From: Planktothrix rubescens CCAP 1459/22
Lineage (GTDB): Bacteria > Cyanobacteriota > Cyanobacteriia > Cyanobacteriales > Microcoleaceae
Direction: 5' to 3'
DNA length: 64,000 bases
NCBI GenBank assembly: GCA_904830895.1
Contig: LR882958.1
Span: forward strand, 5,227,501 to 5,291,500
A program made the translations under genes and the position numbers. The notes beneath the pieces were generated by a model, which was not told where the DNA came from, searched no databases, and worked only from the letters and a program-made list of their open reading frames with translations. Shown piece after piece: positions 55,734 through 63,788 of this stretch (the first letter of the stretch is position 1; each line of letters opens with the position of its first letter).

Positions 55734-56318
55734 ATGTCCTATCTACCTGACCAATCACCAATTCCGAATTCGGTTCAACAAGTTGCCTCTGCCCTTCGTA
55801 CCACAGGCTGGATTTGCTTTTGGATACAACTGGTTTTAGGGGTGATTTCGGCTGTGATTCAGCTTTTTGCCATTTTAGTCTTTAGTCGTGGGACGACAGG
55901 AACAACGGCCCCATCATCGGGAATTGGTGGGGGTTTGGTCTTTGCCCTCATCGGACTGGGGATTTTGGGATTTAGTATTTTTCAGGCCTTTGGTTATACT
56001 CGTTTGGCCCGTAGACTCAAAGCACCGGGCATTACCCGTCCCAGTCGAGGAGAAACCTTCAAGCGCATCCGTACAGGCTTAACCAGTAATTTAACTGGAA
56101 TGGCGGTGACTTTAATGGCTTCGGAAGCAATTAATGGGATTCTCTTGGCAAAAGCCATCTCTCAACCCCGTGGTTTGTTTAATGCTCCTGGCAACTTGCA
56201 AGATTTTGTCCAACCCCTTGATTTTTTTGTAGTTCTGGCTAATACCCATACAATTGTGGCCCATTTTGTTGGGATCGCAGGTGGCTTGTGGCTGATCAAT
56301 CGAATTTATAAGAATTAG
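55734..56318 (+). CDS. DUF3611 family membrane protein
   Basis: 194 residues with four hydrophobic helices: ICFWIQLVLGVISAVIQLFAILVF, GLVFALIGLGILGFSIFQAFGY, MAVTLMASEAINGILLAKAI and THTIVAHFVGIAGGLWLINRIY. The pattern ALRTTGWICFWIQLVLGVIS and RRLKAPGITRPSRGETFKRIRTGL matches DUF3611, found in cyanobacteria and plants. The function is unknown; the HLIP genes on both sides suggest a thylakoid setting. Confidence 0.85.
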   Translation: MSYLPDQSPIPNSVQQVASALRTTGWICFWIQLVLGVISAVIQLFAILVFSRGTTGTTAPSSGIGGGLVFALIGLGILGFSIFQAFGYTRLARRLKAPGITRPSRGETFKRIRTGLTSNLTGMAVTLMASEAINGILLAKAISQPRGLFNAPGNLQDFVQPLDFFVVLANTHTIVAHFVGIAGGLWLINRIYKN

Positions 56319-56480
56319 GGGAATTACGAATTACGAATTACGAATGGGGAACAGGAAGAATGTACTTATAGATAAGGGTTTTGGGTTTTTGTCAATCTTT
56401 CTTAACAAAAAGTTGCAAACTTCTGGAAACTGTGTTAACTTTTATGTAGTTGGCTCAAGCAAACAGGAGATTTTTTGATT

Positions 56481-56624
56481 ATGGAAAGCAAAGATACCAA
56501 GTTTGGGTTTACAGAATTCGCGGAGACTTGGAATGGCCGTTTAGCCATGTTAGGTTTCACCATCGGTTTAGCCACGGAACTTCTAACCGGTCAAGGGATT
56601 CTGTCTCAATTAGGTTTAATGTAA
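56481..56624 (+). CDS. Second HLIP
   Basis: 47 residues, ATG at 56481 with AGGAG upstream. The sequence KFGFTEFAETWNGRLAMLGFTIGLATELLTGQGILSQLGL carries the HLIP core (E-x-W-N-G-R-x-A-M). Shorter N-terminus than the first HLIP. It is followed by a strong terminator. Confidence 0.93.
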   Translation: MESKDTKFGFTEFAETWNGRLAMLGFTIGLATELLTGQGILSQLGLM

Positions 56625-56698
56625 TTTTTCCGGTTGTTTTCAACGCATTCAAGGGTTCTAGGACTTAACCTGAGAACCCCATTTACCCCCTAAATAGT

Positions 56699-56738
56699 AA
56701 AAAATCCCCCGAATTTGTAGTGTTTGGGGGATTTTTTT
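56699..56738 (+). terminator. Rho-independent terminator after the second HLIP
   Basis: AAAATCCCCC, a 15-base loop, then GGGGGATTTTTTT: a GC-rich stem followed by a T run, about 75 bp after the HLIP stop codon. Confidence 0.85.
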
Positions 56739-56825
56739 GATTAGAAATAGGGCTTGCTGAAAAAGTAACAGAATTAGACGAGTAATGTATTATTGCGATC
56801 GCTATTGCTGTATTCTTTACAGCAA

Positions 56826-57075
56826 CCAAACGCGATCGCAGATCCAGACCGATCAACAGTTTCCGAGTGTCGGTAGTCAGACTAAAGGGCTTTTGGTTAA
56901 TGCCGATGGTTCTGTGGATATCTATTTCGGGCCGAAACCGCCTGCTGGCAAGGAGAATAATTGGGTACAGACGATTCCTGAAACGGGTTGGAACACGATT
57001 CTTCGGCTTTATGGCCCGTTGGAGCCTTGGTTTGACAAGACTTGGCGACCAGGAGAGATCGAGTTGTTAAAATAG
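56826..57075 (+). pseudogene. 3' fragment of a DUF1254/DUF1214 protein gene
   Basis: The frame NQTRSQIQTDQQFPS... NADGSVDIYFGPKPPAGKENNW...GWNTILRLYGPLEPWFDKTWRPGEIE matches the C-terminal end of DUF1214 proteins. The first ~250-300 residues of such proteins are missing, and the upstream bases show only HIP1 sites, so this is a truncated remnant. Full-length relatives are annotated as exported proteins of unknown function. Confidence 0.78.
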
Positions 57076-57089
57076 TCCTATCCAGAATA

Positions 57090-57240
57090 TTTCTTGATCG
57101 CCGATCTGTAGGTTGGGTTGACGAAAGGAAACCCAACATTTCTACACAAACATTATTCCCTCTCCAAAACGAATTAACACCATTGTCATTTAATTTGTTG
57201 GGTTGCGTTCCTTAACCCAACCTACAAGATCAGCGATCGC
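57090..57240. repeat. GTAGGTTGGGTT inverted repeat pair
   Basis: GATCTGTAGGTTGGGTTGACG (57104-57123) with AACCCAACATT (57129-57140), and its inverted form GTTGGGTTGCG...TAACCCAACCTACAAGATC (57198-57231). A further copy is at 58033-58070 after GATCGCCGATCTT. These are short interspersed repeats of cyanobacterial genomes. Confidence 0.75.
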
Positions 57241-57319
57241 ACTATAACCTTTGATAGCTCGGAAGGCAATCTTGCGATCGCTAATCTCAATATCTCTTAA
57301 TCTTAAACTTCAGTAAAAA

Positions 57320-57952
57320 ATGACAACTTTTTGGCAAAATTTAAGAGCTAATCTTTGGAAATTATCCCTCCTAGGCTTAGAACGTGGCCCTCACATTACC
57401 CGTTATTCCATGTATGCGAATTTGCAAGCCCAGGGTCAAAAACTTCCCAAAAAAGCAGGGGATATTCTATCCATTAGTCACTCGCAAAATTTAATCGAAC
57501 TATTAGGTATTCAAGCTAAAACTTTAACCGAAGCTAATTATCCCGATCATAACTTTTTATCCCTGAACTTTGCCGATGAATCCTTTGATTTTGTCCTGTC
57601 CGATCAAGTCTTAGAACACGTTGAAGGCAATCCCCAACAGGCCATTGATGAAAGTTGGCGAGTGTTGCGACCTGGCGGGATTGCGGTTCATACCACTTGT
57701 TTTATTAATCCGATTCACCTGGTTCCCAAAGATTATTGGCGATTTACTCCCGACGCATTAGCCCTGTTGAGTCAACGATTTTCTAGAATTTTGGCTTGTC
57801 AAGGTTGGGGCAATTTTGAAGCCTGGCTATTAATTCGTGATGGTCTGCGGTTTGAAGGTATTCCCCAGGCTGCTTGGCATCCTCTTCATCAGTTAGCCCT
57901 TCGCAATGATCCTGACTGGCCAATTGTGACCTGGATTATTGCAGAAAAATAG
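57320..57952 (+). CDS. SAM-dependent methyltransferase (UbiE/type 11-like)
   Basis: 210 residues. The type 11 core has a degenerate motif I (GDILSISHSQNLIELLG), then SLNFADESFDFVLSDQVLEHVEGNPQQAIDESWRVLRPGGIAVHTTCFINP, and a C-terminal RFSRILACQGWGNFEAWLLI. The glycine-rich SAM loop (normally GxGxG) is replaced by SISHSQN, so activity or substrate may differ from usual. No pathway context is seen. Confidence 0.8.
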   Translation: MTTFWQNLRANLWKLSLLGLERGPHITRYSMYANLQAQGQKLPKKAGDILSISHSQNLIELLGIQAKTLTEANYPDHNFLSLNFADESFDFVLSDQVLEHVEGNPQQAIDESWRVLRPGGIAVHTTCFINPIHLVPKDYWRFTPDALALLSQRFSRILACQGWGNFEAWLLIRDGLRFEGIPQAAWHPLHQLALRNDPDWPIVTWIIAEK

Positions 57953-58150
57953 CGGGTTTACTGCCTGGGATAGCGTCTAACCCACATTCCGTACATAAAA
58001 GTGCGATCGCCGATCTTGTCGTGGGATCGCCGATCTTGTAGGTTGGGTTGAGGTTACGAAACCCAACATTGCTTTTTCCCAAATTACCACCCAATATCTG
58101 AGTTATAATCAATACAGTCAATTTTACACCTTAATCAAATAATTTAACTT

Positions 58151-58384
58151 ATGTCTGCTACAATTCGTGAAGAACTTCACCAACAGATTGACCGATTACC
58201 TGATGACATTGTTGAAAAAATTGCCAACTTTACCCGATTAATTTCCCCTGATCCAAATAACATTTCAGAATATACTAATTGGCAAGATGAAGACTGGCAA
58301 AAATTTTCATTAGAGCAATTTTTCAAAGAAGAAGATGAAATTGAATATTCCCTAGCAGATGCTCAAGAAATTTATCAACCATGA
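58151..58384 (+). CDS. Antitoxin-like protein of a MazF-type pair
   Basis: 77 residues. The N-terminal half (IREELHQQIDRLPDDIVEKIANFTRLI) is a helical dimerisation-type motif found in DUF2281-like antitoxins, and the acidic tail (NWQDEDWQKFSLEQFFKEEDEIEYSLADAQEIY) could wrap the toxin. Its stop codon overlaps the start of the MazF-like gene (ATGA), typical of a toxin-antitoxin operon. Confidence 0.75.
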   Translation: MSATIREELHQQIDRLPDDIVEKIANFTRLISPDPNNISEYTNWQDEDWQKFSLEQFFKEEDEIEYSLADAQEIYQP

Positions 58385-58722
58385 AACCTGGTGATATTGT
58401 TCTAATTCGTTTTCCTCAAGCAGACTTGAAATCAGGAAAACTACGCCCAGCCTTAATTATTGCTATTTCACCAAGTCGCCATCGTGATTTATTACTTGCT
58501 TTAATTTCTTCTCGTCTCCATCAAGCTACTCTAGGATTTGACGAAATCATTAATACCTCAGATTCCGACTATATTAATACTGGACTTAAAGTGGCTTCTT
58601 TAATTCGGCTAGGACGATTAACAAGTGTCGAATCATCTGTAATCAATGCACGTTTAGGAAATATCTCACCAGAAAGACTAATACGCATTAAAAATCTTTT
58701 AATCAATTGGCTAAGAAAATAA
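58381..58722 (+). CDS. MazF/PemK-like toxin (endoribonuclease)
   Basis: 113 residues. The PemK/MazF fold is visible: MKPGDIVLIRFPQADLKSGKLRPALIIAIS, DLLLALISSR, and the later KVASLIRLGRLTSVESSVINARLGNISPERLIRI. MazF toxins cut mRNA at short sites when the antitoxin is lost. It overlaps its partner by 4 bp. Confidence 0.83.
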   Translation: MKPGDIVLIRFPQADLKSGKLRPALIIAISPSRHRDLLLALISSRLHQATLGFDEIINTSDSDYINTGLKVASLIRLGRLTSVESSVINARLGNISPERLIRIKNLLINWLRK

Positions 58723-58860
58723 AATTAGTGAGATCGCCGTCATCTTGTTGATTAAACTTTAAAATTTCGATCATTTTGGCTTTTGAAAGTGCGATTACTT
58801 TGGCTGTTTAAGGTGCGATCACGGTATAATAAGGGAAATACTCTTTAAACACCTTAACCG

Positions 58861-59028
58861 ATGAAAATCAAAGTCATTGTTCACACAGAAGAAACGGGTT
58901 ATTGGGCTGAAGTTCCTGCTCTTCCTGGCTGTGCTACCCAAGGTAATACCTTTGAAGAACTCTTACAAAACTTATATGAAGCGAAGCGAACGCTTACAAT
59001 AGAGGGCAACCTTTATTGCTATTCTTAG
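58861..59028 (+). CDS. HicB-like antitoxin, shortened
   Basis: 55 residues. MKIKVIVHTEETGYWAEVPALPGCATQGNTFEELLQNLYEA is the N-terminal HicB domain. After EA the normal helix is replaced by AKRTLTIEGNLYCYS, encoded by GCGAAGCGAACGCTT, a repeat-like sequence, so the C-terminus is probably altered. No HicA toxin gene is next to it; a DUF4160 gene follows after 3 bp. Confidence 0.65.
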   Translation: MKIKVIVHTEETGYWAEVPALPGCATQGNTFEELLQNLYEAKRTLTIEGNLYCYS

Positions 59029-59031
59029 CTT

Positions 59032-59289
59032 ATGCCCACTCTATCAAGCTTCTATGGAATAAAAATCACAATGAACTATAACGATCACAATCCGCCTCAT
59101 ATCCATGTTGAGTATCAAGATTGTGAAGCGATTATAATGATTCAAACAGGTGAAGTTTGTGGTCAAATGCCCAAAAGAGGACTAAATTTAGTATGGGAAT
59201 GGCTTGATCTGCACCAATCTGAACTATTGGAGAACTGGGAAAATGCGCGTCAAAGAAAACCTCTTAACAGAATCGATCCCCTTCCCTAA
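59032..59289 (+). CDS. DUF4160 family protein
   Basis: 85 residues: MPTLSSFYGIKITMNYNDHNPPHIHVEYQDCEAII.I..GEV.GQMPKR...LVWEWLDLHQSELLENWE, the full DUF4160 pattern. In many genomes DUF4160 and DUF2442 genes are adjacent and resemble toxin-antitoxin pairs, though the activity is not established. The next gene starts inside its C-terminal codons in another frame. Confidence 0.85.
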   Translation: MPTLSSFYGIKITMNYNDHNPPHIHVEYQDCEAIIMIQTGEVCGQMPKRGLNLVWEWLDLHQSELLENWENARQRKPLNRIDPLP

Positions 59290-59557
59290 AAAGGATATCT
59301 TGCTTAATGTTGTCTCTGTGGAATATCTGGATAACTATCAATTAAAGCTAACGTTTAATAATGGAATAGAAGGGATTGTAGATTTAGAACAAGAATTGTA
59401 TGGAGAAATCTTTGAACCCTTGAAAGCTAAAAGTTTATTTCAAAAGGTATTTGTAACCAGTCGGACTATAGAATGGCCAAACGGAGCAGACTTTGCCCCT
59501 GAGTTTTTATTTGAAATTGCTTTTGACAAGCAATCTATTGGTAATTCCTATCTGTAA
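59243..59557 (+). CDS. DUF2442 family protein
   Basis: 104 residues from ATG at 59243 (MRVKENLLTESIPFPKKD), overlapping the DUF4160 gene by 47 bp. The DUF2442 part is VVSVEYLDNYQLKLTFNNGIEGIVDLEQEL..EIFEPLKAKSLFQKVFV...TIEWPNGADFAPEFLFEIAF. It is the usual partner of DUF4160. The strong overlap shows translational coupling. Confidence 0.85.
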   Translation: MRVKENLLTESIPFPKKDILLNVVSVEYLDNYQLKLTFNNGIEGIVDLEQELYGEIFEPLKAKSLFQKVFVTSRTIEWPNGADFAPEFLFEIAFDKQSIGNSYL

Positions 59558-59612
59558 TCCAGATAATTGTATGGTTAGGATTGCTATAGATGCAATCGTT
59601 ATCACCCGCCCT

Positions 59613-59658
59613 ATATCCCCCCACTGATTCGGAGTACCAAATTCTGTGGGGGGATATA
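59613..59658. terminator. Long hairpin between DUF2442 and the intron-split gene
   Basis: A 13-bp stem TATATCCCCCCAC / GTGGGGGGATATA with a ~20-base loop lies between two convergent genes. There is no T run, but it could stop transcription from either side. Confidence 0.6.
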
Positions 59659-59674
59659 AGGCGTAATATTAAAA

Positions 59675-59852
59675 TTAACCAAGGTTAACTTCTTCGGGCA
59701 TATAAACTTTATATAAACTCCACAACCCCAGTACAATCAGAATTTGAAGACTCCAATGGGCAAAGGCAAACCCCCAGACTAAGCAGATGAGTCCAATCAC
59801 TCCAGCTAACACGAAGGGAATATCATTAGAGGTTTGTGTATAGATCCAGATA
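59675..59852 (-). pseudogene. 3' part of a small membrane-protein gene split by the group II intron
   Basis: Joined to 62375-62418 without the intron, this rebuilds one intact frame of 73 codons plus stop. The product has two hydrophobic helices: the second, longer one includes FVLAGVIGLICLVWGFAFAHW and QILIVLGLWSLYKVYMP. The 5' part has a perfect AGGAGG site. The intron lies antisense to it, so it cannot be spliced from the gene's own transcript; the gene is broken. I do not recognise the family. Confidence 0.8.
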
Positions 59853-62374
59853 GTGCGATTCGTTTAGCCTAAATTAAGCCAAAAGGCTTATGGGACGGCT
59901 AACCCAGTTGTTAAGACTGGTGATAACTGATTACATTTATGGGTGAGTAAAGAAACATCACAAAATCTCAAAAATAACGAAATGTTACGAAATTCAGAGA
60001 TAAGTAATAAAAAATTTACAAGTCCCATCCCTCAAGTGCTGAGGTGAAAGCATAACCCCTAGTTTGAAATGGGTAGCATCCATCAAGCTAAAGCGGGGTT
60101 AAAAGATAGAACTACTGAAAGCCAAATTTGGTAACTATCGAGCAAGAAGTTCATGCGTAGCGCAAGCAAAGATGTGTCTGAACCATCGATACCGATAATG
60201 GTGAAAAGGCTAAATCAGGAATAAAACCCATTGGAAAATATGGTAAAGACCTGGTTATCACCAAGCCAAAAGGCAAGGATAAGGGAATAAGCGGTTTATA
60301 CGCCGACTTATAAGCACAAACCCAATAAACCCGGTGGACAGCATCACGCTAAAAACTTCAAACAAATGTGTAATCGGAACGAAGTAACCCCTATATATCT
60401 CTGGAGAGGTCGAAATCCAGTAAGTAGCTAACGAACGATATTTAGGGGAGGGATGGTATCAAAAGCGAATGCCTTGTTGTAATGACAAGGATATGCTGAC
60501 AGATACTCGGTAATTCCAAAGAAATAGAACAAGTAGCAATGTATATGTCTAAAACGCTGAATAAAAATCAGACGGTGGAATGGAAAGACCTTAACTGGCG
60601 AAAGTTAGAAAAGGTAACTTTCAAGTTGCAAAAGCGCATATTTCGAGCGAGTGAACGAGGCGATGTTAAAGCAGTTCGTAAACTTCAAAAAACCCTGATT
60701 AATTCCTGGAGTGCCAAATGTATTGCGGTTCGTCGGGTAACACAAGATAACCAAGGCAAAAATACGGCTGGAGTGGATGGAGTTAAATCTCTGAACCCAA
60801 AACAACGTATGAGCCTTGTAGGACGATTAAAGTTAACCAATAAGGTAAAACCAACTCGTAGAGTTAATATTCCCAAACCTGGTACAACCGAAACCCGTCC
60901 ATTAGGGATACCCACAATAAACGACCGTGCATTGCAAGCGTTAGTAAAACTAGCGTTAGAACCAGAATGGGAGGCTAAATTTGAGCCAAACAGTTATGGT
61001 TTCAGACCAGGACGTTCCTGCCACGATGCAATCGAAGCAATATTTAGCAGTATTAAGCAAAAAGACAAATATGTACTGGATGCTGATATCTCAAAATGCT
61101 TTGACCGCATAGACCACAAAGCGTTAATCTCCAAAATACACACATACCCTACATTAAGCCGTCAACTAAAGACATGGCTCAAAGCAGGGTACATGGACGG
61201 AAAAGAACTTTTTCCTACTAATGATGGTACACCACAAGGCGGGGTCATTTCACCCTTACTTGCGAATATTGCCTTACATGGTATGGAAGAAAGAGTTAAG
61301 CAATACGCCGAAACTCTAAAAGGGGCAAAAACGGCAAATAGAGTAGCCCTTAGTCTAATCCGTTACGCTGATGACTTCGTGATAATCCATGAGGATCTAA
61401 ACGTAGTCAAAAAGTGTCAAGAGATAATTGCTGATTGGTTAAGTGACATGGGACTGGAATTAAAACCAAGTAAAACAAAATTGACCCACACCTTCAAAGA
61501 AATTGATGGAAATGTTGGGTTTGAGTTCCTAGGATTCCACATACAACAGTACAAAGTAGGAAACTACAGAGGTGCTAATAAAACGAATGGAATACCGCTA
61601 GGTTTTAATACATTAATCAAACCCTCAAAAGCCAAAATCAAAACTCATCTTGTCAAGATAGCTGATGTAATAGATTCCCATAAAACCGCCCCACAAGCTG
61701 CTCTAATTAGCAAGCTGAATCCAATTATTAGGGGTTGGTCAAATTATTACTCAACAGTGGTTAGTAAAGAAACCTTCTCAAAGGTTGACCATCAAACCTA
61801 CGACAAGCTGAGAGCCTGGGCAAGAAGAAGGGGAAAAGGGAACATCAATAAAGACAAATACTGGAGAACAGTAGATGACAGAAATTGGTGTTTCAGTACA
61901 GAAGATGGATTGAAATTATTCACCCATAGCAGTACGCCAATCATTAGGCATACAAAGATTAAGGGTGAAGCTAGTCCGTTCAATGGAGACTGGATTTACT
62001 GGAGTAAACGTCGAGGCGAATATCCTGAGACTCCTAAAAGAGTGGCAACACTTATTAAGAAACAAAAAGGTATTTGTCCTCACTGTGGTTTGTATTTCAC
62101 AAGTACAGACATTGTAGAAGTTGACCATATTAAACCAACATCGTTAGGTGGAAAAGACACCTATGATAACCTTCAACTTTTACACAAACATTGTCATGAC
62201 ACAAAGACGGCTAGTGATGGTTCTTTAACTAAAACAGTTGAGAATTATGACAATCAACCGTTTTGAATCGTACCTATAACAAAGGTGGAGTTATCAAGGA
62301 GCCGTGTGAGGTGAAAGTCTCATGCACGGTTCTGAAGGAGAGGTTAGGGGGGCAACCCTCTAATCGACTCTAAC
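59853..62374 (+). mobile_element. Group II intron with reverse transcriptase
   Basis: The 5' end is GTGCGATTCG (the GUGYG consensus) and the 3' end ...CTCTAAC, giving 2522 bp. Domain V is at 62299-62332 (GAGCCGTGTGAGGTGAAAG...CACGGTTC), followed by domain VI with a GAGGTTAGGGGGG...CCCTCTAATC stem. The long 5' structured region (59853-60538) holds domains I-III with no gene, and domain IV holds the protein gene. Removing exactly these bases restores the frame of the host gene on the other strand, which fixes both borders. Confidence 0.9.
60539..62266 (+). CDS. ltrA: Group II intron reverse transcriptase/maturase with HNH domain
   Basis: 575 residues. The RVT-N region covers about 10-85 (KLQKRIFRASERGDVKAVRKLQ...NTAGVDG). 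The RT core has RPLGIPTINDRALQALVKLALEPEWE, GFRPGRSCHDAI, DADISKCFDRI, GTPQGGVISPLLANIAL and YADD at 276-279. The maturase domain follows (LKPSKTK..., LNPIIRGWSNYY), and the C-terminal HNH nuclease has CPHCG...VDHIKPTSLGGKDTYDNLQLLHKHCHDTK. All elements for splicing, target-site cleavage and reverse transcription are present, so it is likely active. The start could be the second Met (60545). Confidence 0.95.
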   Translation: MYMSKTLNKNQTVEWKDLNWRKLEKVTFKLQKRIFRASERGDVKAVRKLQKTLINSWSAKCIAVRRVTQDNQGKNTAGVDGVKSLNPKQRMSLVGRLKLTNKVKPTRRVNIPKPGTTETRPLGIPTINDRALQALVKLALEPEWEAKFEPNSYGFRPGRSCHDAIEAIFSSIKQKDKYVLDADISKCFDRIDHKALISKIHTYPTLSRQLKTWLKAGYMDGKELFPTNDGTPQGGVISPLLANIALHGMEERVKQYAETLKGAKTANRVALSLIRYADDFVIIHEDLNVVKKCQEIIADWLSDMGLELKPSKTKLTHTFKEIDGNVGFEFLGFHIQQYKVGNYRGANKTNGIPLGFNTLIKPSKAKIKTHLVKIADVIDSHKTAPQAALISKLNPIIRGWSNYYSTVVSKETFSKVDHQTYDKLRAWARRRGKGNINKDKYWRTVDDRNWCFSTEDGLKLFTHSSTPIIRHTKIKGEASPFNGDWIYWSKRRGEYPETPKRVATLIKKQKGICPHCGLYFTSTDIVEVDHIKPTSLGGKDTYDNLQLLHKHCHDTKTASDGSLTKTVENYDNQPF

Positions 62375-62418
62375 GAACCCAGGGCAAAAGTAAGAAGCAT
62401 AAGATAGACTGAGGGCAT
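62375..62418 (-). pseudogene. 5' part of the intron-split membrane-protein gene
   Basis: ATG at 62418 with an AGGAGGTGG ribosome-binding site (62425-62433), then MPSVYLMLLTFALGS before the intron. It belongs with 59675-59852. Confidence 0.8.
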
Positions 62419-62562
62419 GATCTCCACCTCCTAGGTGAGTTGCGTTGAGTCTTGCTGCAAGTGCAGTAGACTACACTATTCAGGATAGGAGGGAAATATG
62501 AAGATTCTGTGAAGAAAAGAAAAATAGTGATAGAAATTCGCTTTTTTTTACAAAACTTTATT

Positions 62563-63788
62563 ATAAGTATTGATACAAAATAAATTACCTAGTGGAGAGA
62601 GGGAACACCGGATCTGGGAACAGCCCCCCGTGCACGAGCAGGGCTGTTTCAAAGTCGGGTGGAAAAGAGTAAAGAAAGAGCGATCGCTACCTGATAAAAT
62701 CAAGAGCGACCGCTAGTTTTTTACAAAAATAAAGATGCTAACAACTCTAATAGAAAAACTGAAAAAAGTCAAGGATTACCGGAAAGCCCAAGGAATAAGG
62801 CATCCGATTTGGGTAGTATTATTAATAGTCATTTTGGGGCTAATGTCGAGAAATTTAGGGTACAGAGAAATCGAAAATTTTGCTAAAATCAATCAAAAAG
62901 AACTCAGTCAAGTTTTAAAAATTCAGCTAGAAAAACCGCCATCATACTCAACAATAAGAAGAGTAATAGAAGGAGTAGATTGGTCAAATTTAATCGAGAT
63001 ATTTAATGAGATGTGTATTAAACCTGAAAAAGTTGGAGAACAAAAAAGTTTCGGTTTATCAAGTGAATAGCAACTTTCACAAAGGCTGGAAACATCTGAA
63101 AATTGTGATTCAAATAGAAAGAAGTGGCAACAGAGGAAAAAAACCCTACAAAGAAAAAGTATACTATATCAGTAGTGCAGTCAACGAGGCGAAAACCTTA
63201 GCTCAAATTATTAAAGGACATTGGGGGATTGAGAATCAATGCCATTGGGTAAAAGATGTAATTTTTCAAGAAGATAAAAGCCGAATCCGTAACTTTCAAG
63301 CAGCTACCAACTTCTCAACTCTAAAAACTCTGGTGATCAATCTTTTCAGAAGTTGGGGTTTTGTATCAATAACAGAAGGACAACGGTGGTTAACTGATCA
63401 CTGGCACAAAATTTTTATTATCTCGGAACTGTTTCCCCTGAAATCCTCAAGATAATCGAGTAAATCAGCGGCAAAAATCCAAATAAAATAGATATAAATC
63501 CTCTATGGTAAAGATATAGAGAAGTTTTTTTTGCTTAAAAATCAGAAAGATTATACCTTGAGCAATATTCCTGATAATTCAGTTAGAATTACTCGGTTTT
63601 TTCGCCGAATGAGGCAAAAATTGGGGAGTTAAATTGAGTCCCCAATTTTGGAAAATGAAACAGCCCTGCGTGCACGAGGGGCTAGGGGGGGAGGGAACAC
63701 CGGATCTGGGAAACCCCCCGTGCACGGGGGGCTAGGGGGGGAGGGAACAGGGTAGAGGATGTGCAATTAATTTTGTTTAGGTACTTAT
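62563..63788 (+). mobile_element. Decayed ISAs1-like insertion sequence
   Basis: Imperfect inverted ends: left ATAAGTATTGATACAAAAT and right, reversed, ATAAGTACCTAAACAAAAT. GC-rich GTGCAC palindromes lie just inside both ends, together with GGGAACACCGGATCTGGGAA on each side. The transposase is broken with its centre missing. The right end overlaps the stop codon of the histidine kinase gene. No clear target duplication was found. Confidence 0.78.
62735..63455 (+). pseudogene. ISAs1-family DDE transposase, internally deleted and frameshifted
   Basis: The first part (62735-63070) encodes the DDE_Tnp_1-associated N-terminus: LIEKLKKVKDYRKAQGIRHPIWVVLLIVILGLMSRNLGYREIENF...KPPSYSTIRRVI. The second part, in another frame (63006-63455), encodes the C-terminal end: KIVIQIERSG, YYISSAVNEAKTLAQIIKGHWGIENQCHWVKDVIFQEDKSRIR...ATNFSTLKTLVINLFR. 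The central catalytic region with two of the acidic residues is gone, together with ~100-150 codons. The protein cannot be active. Confidence 0.85.
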
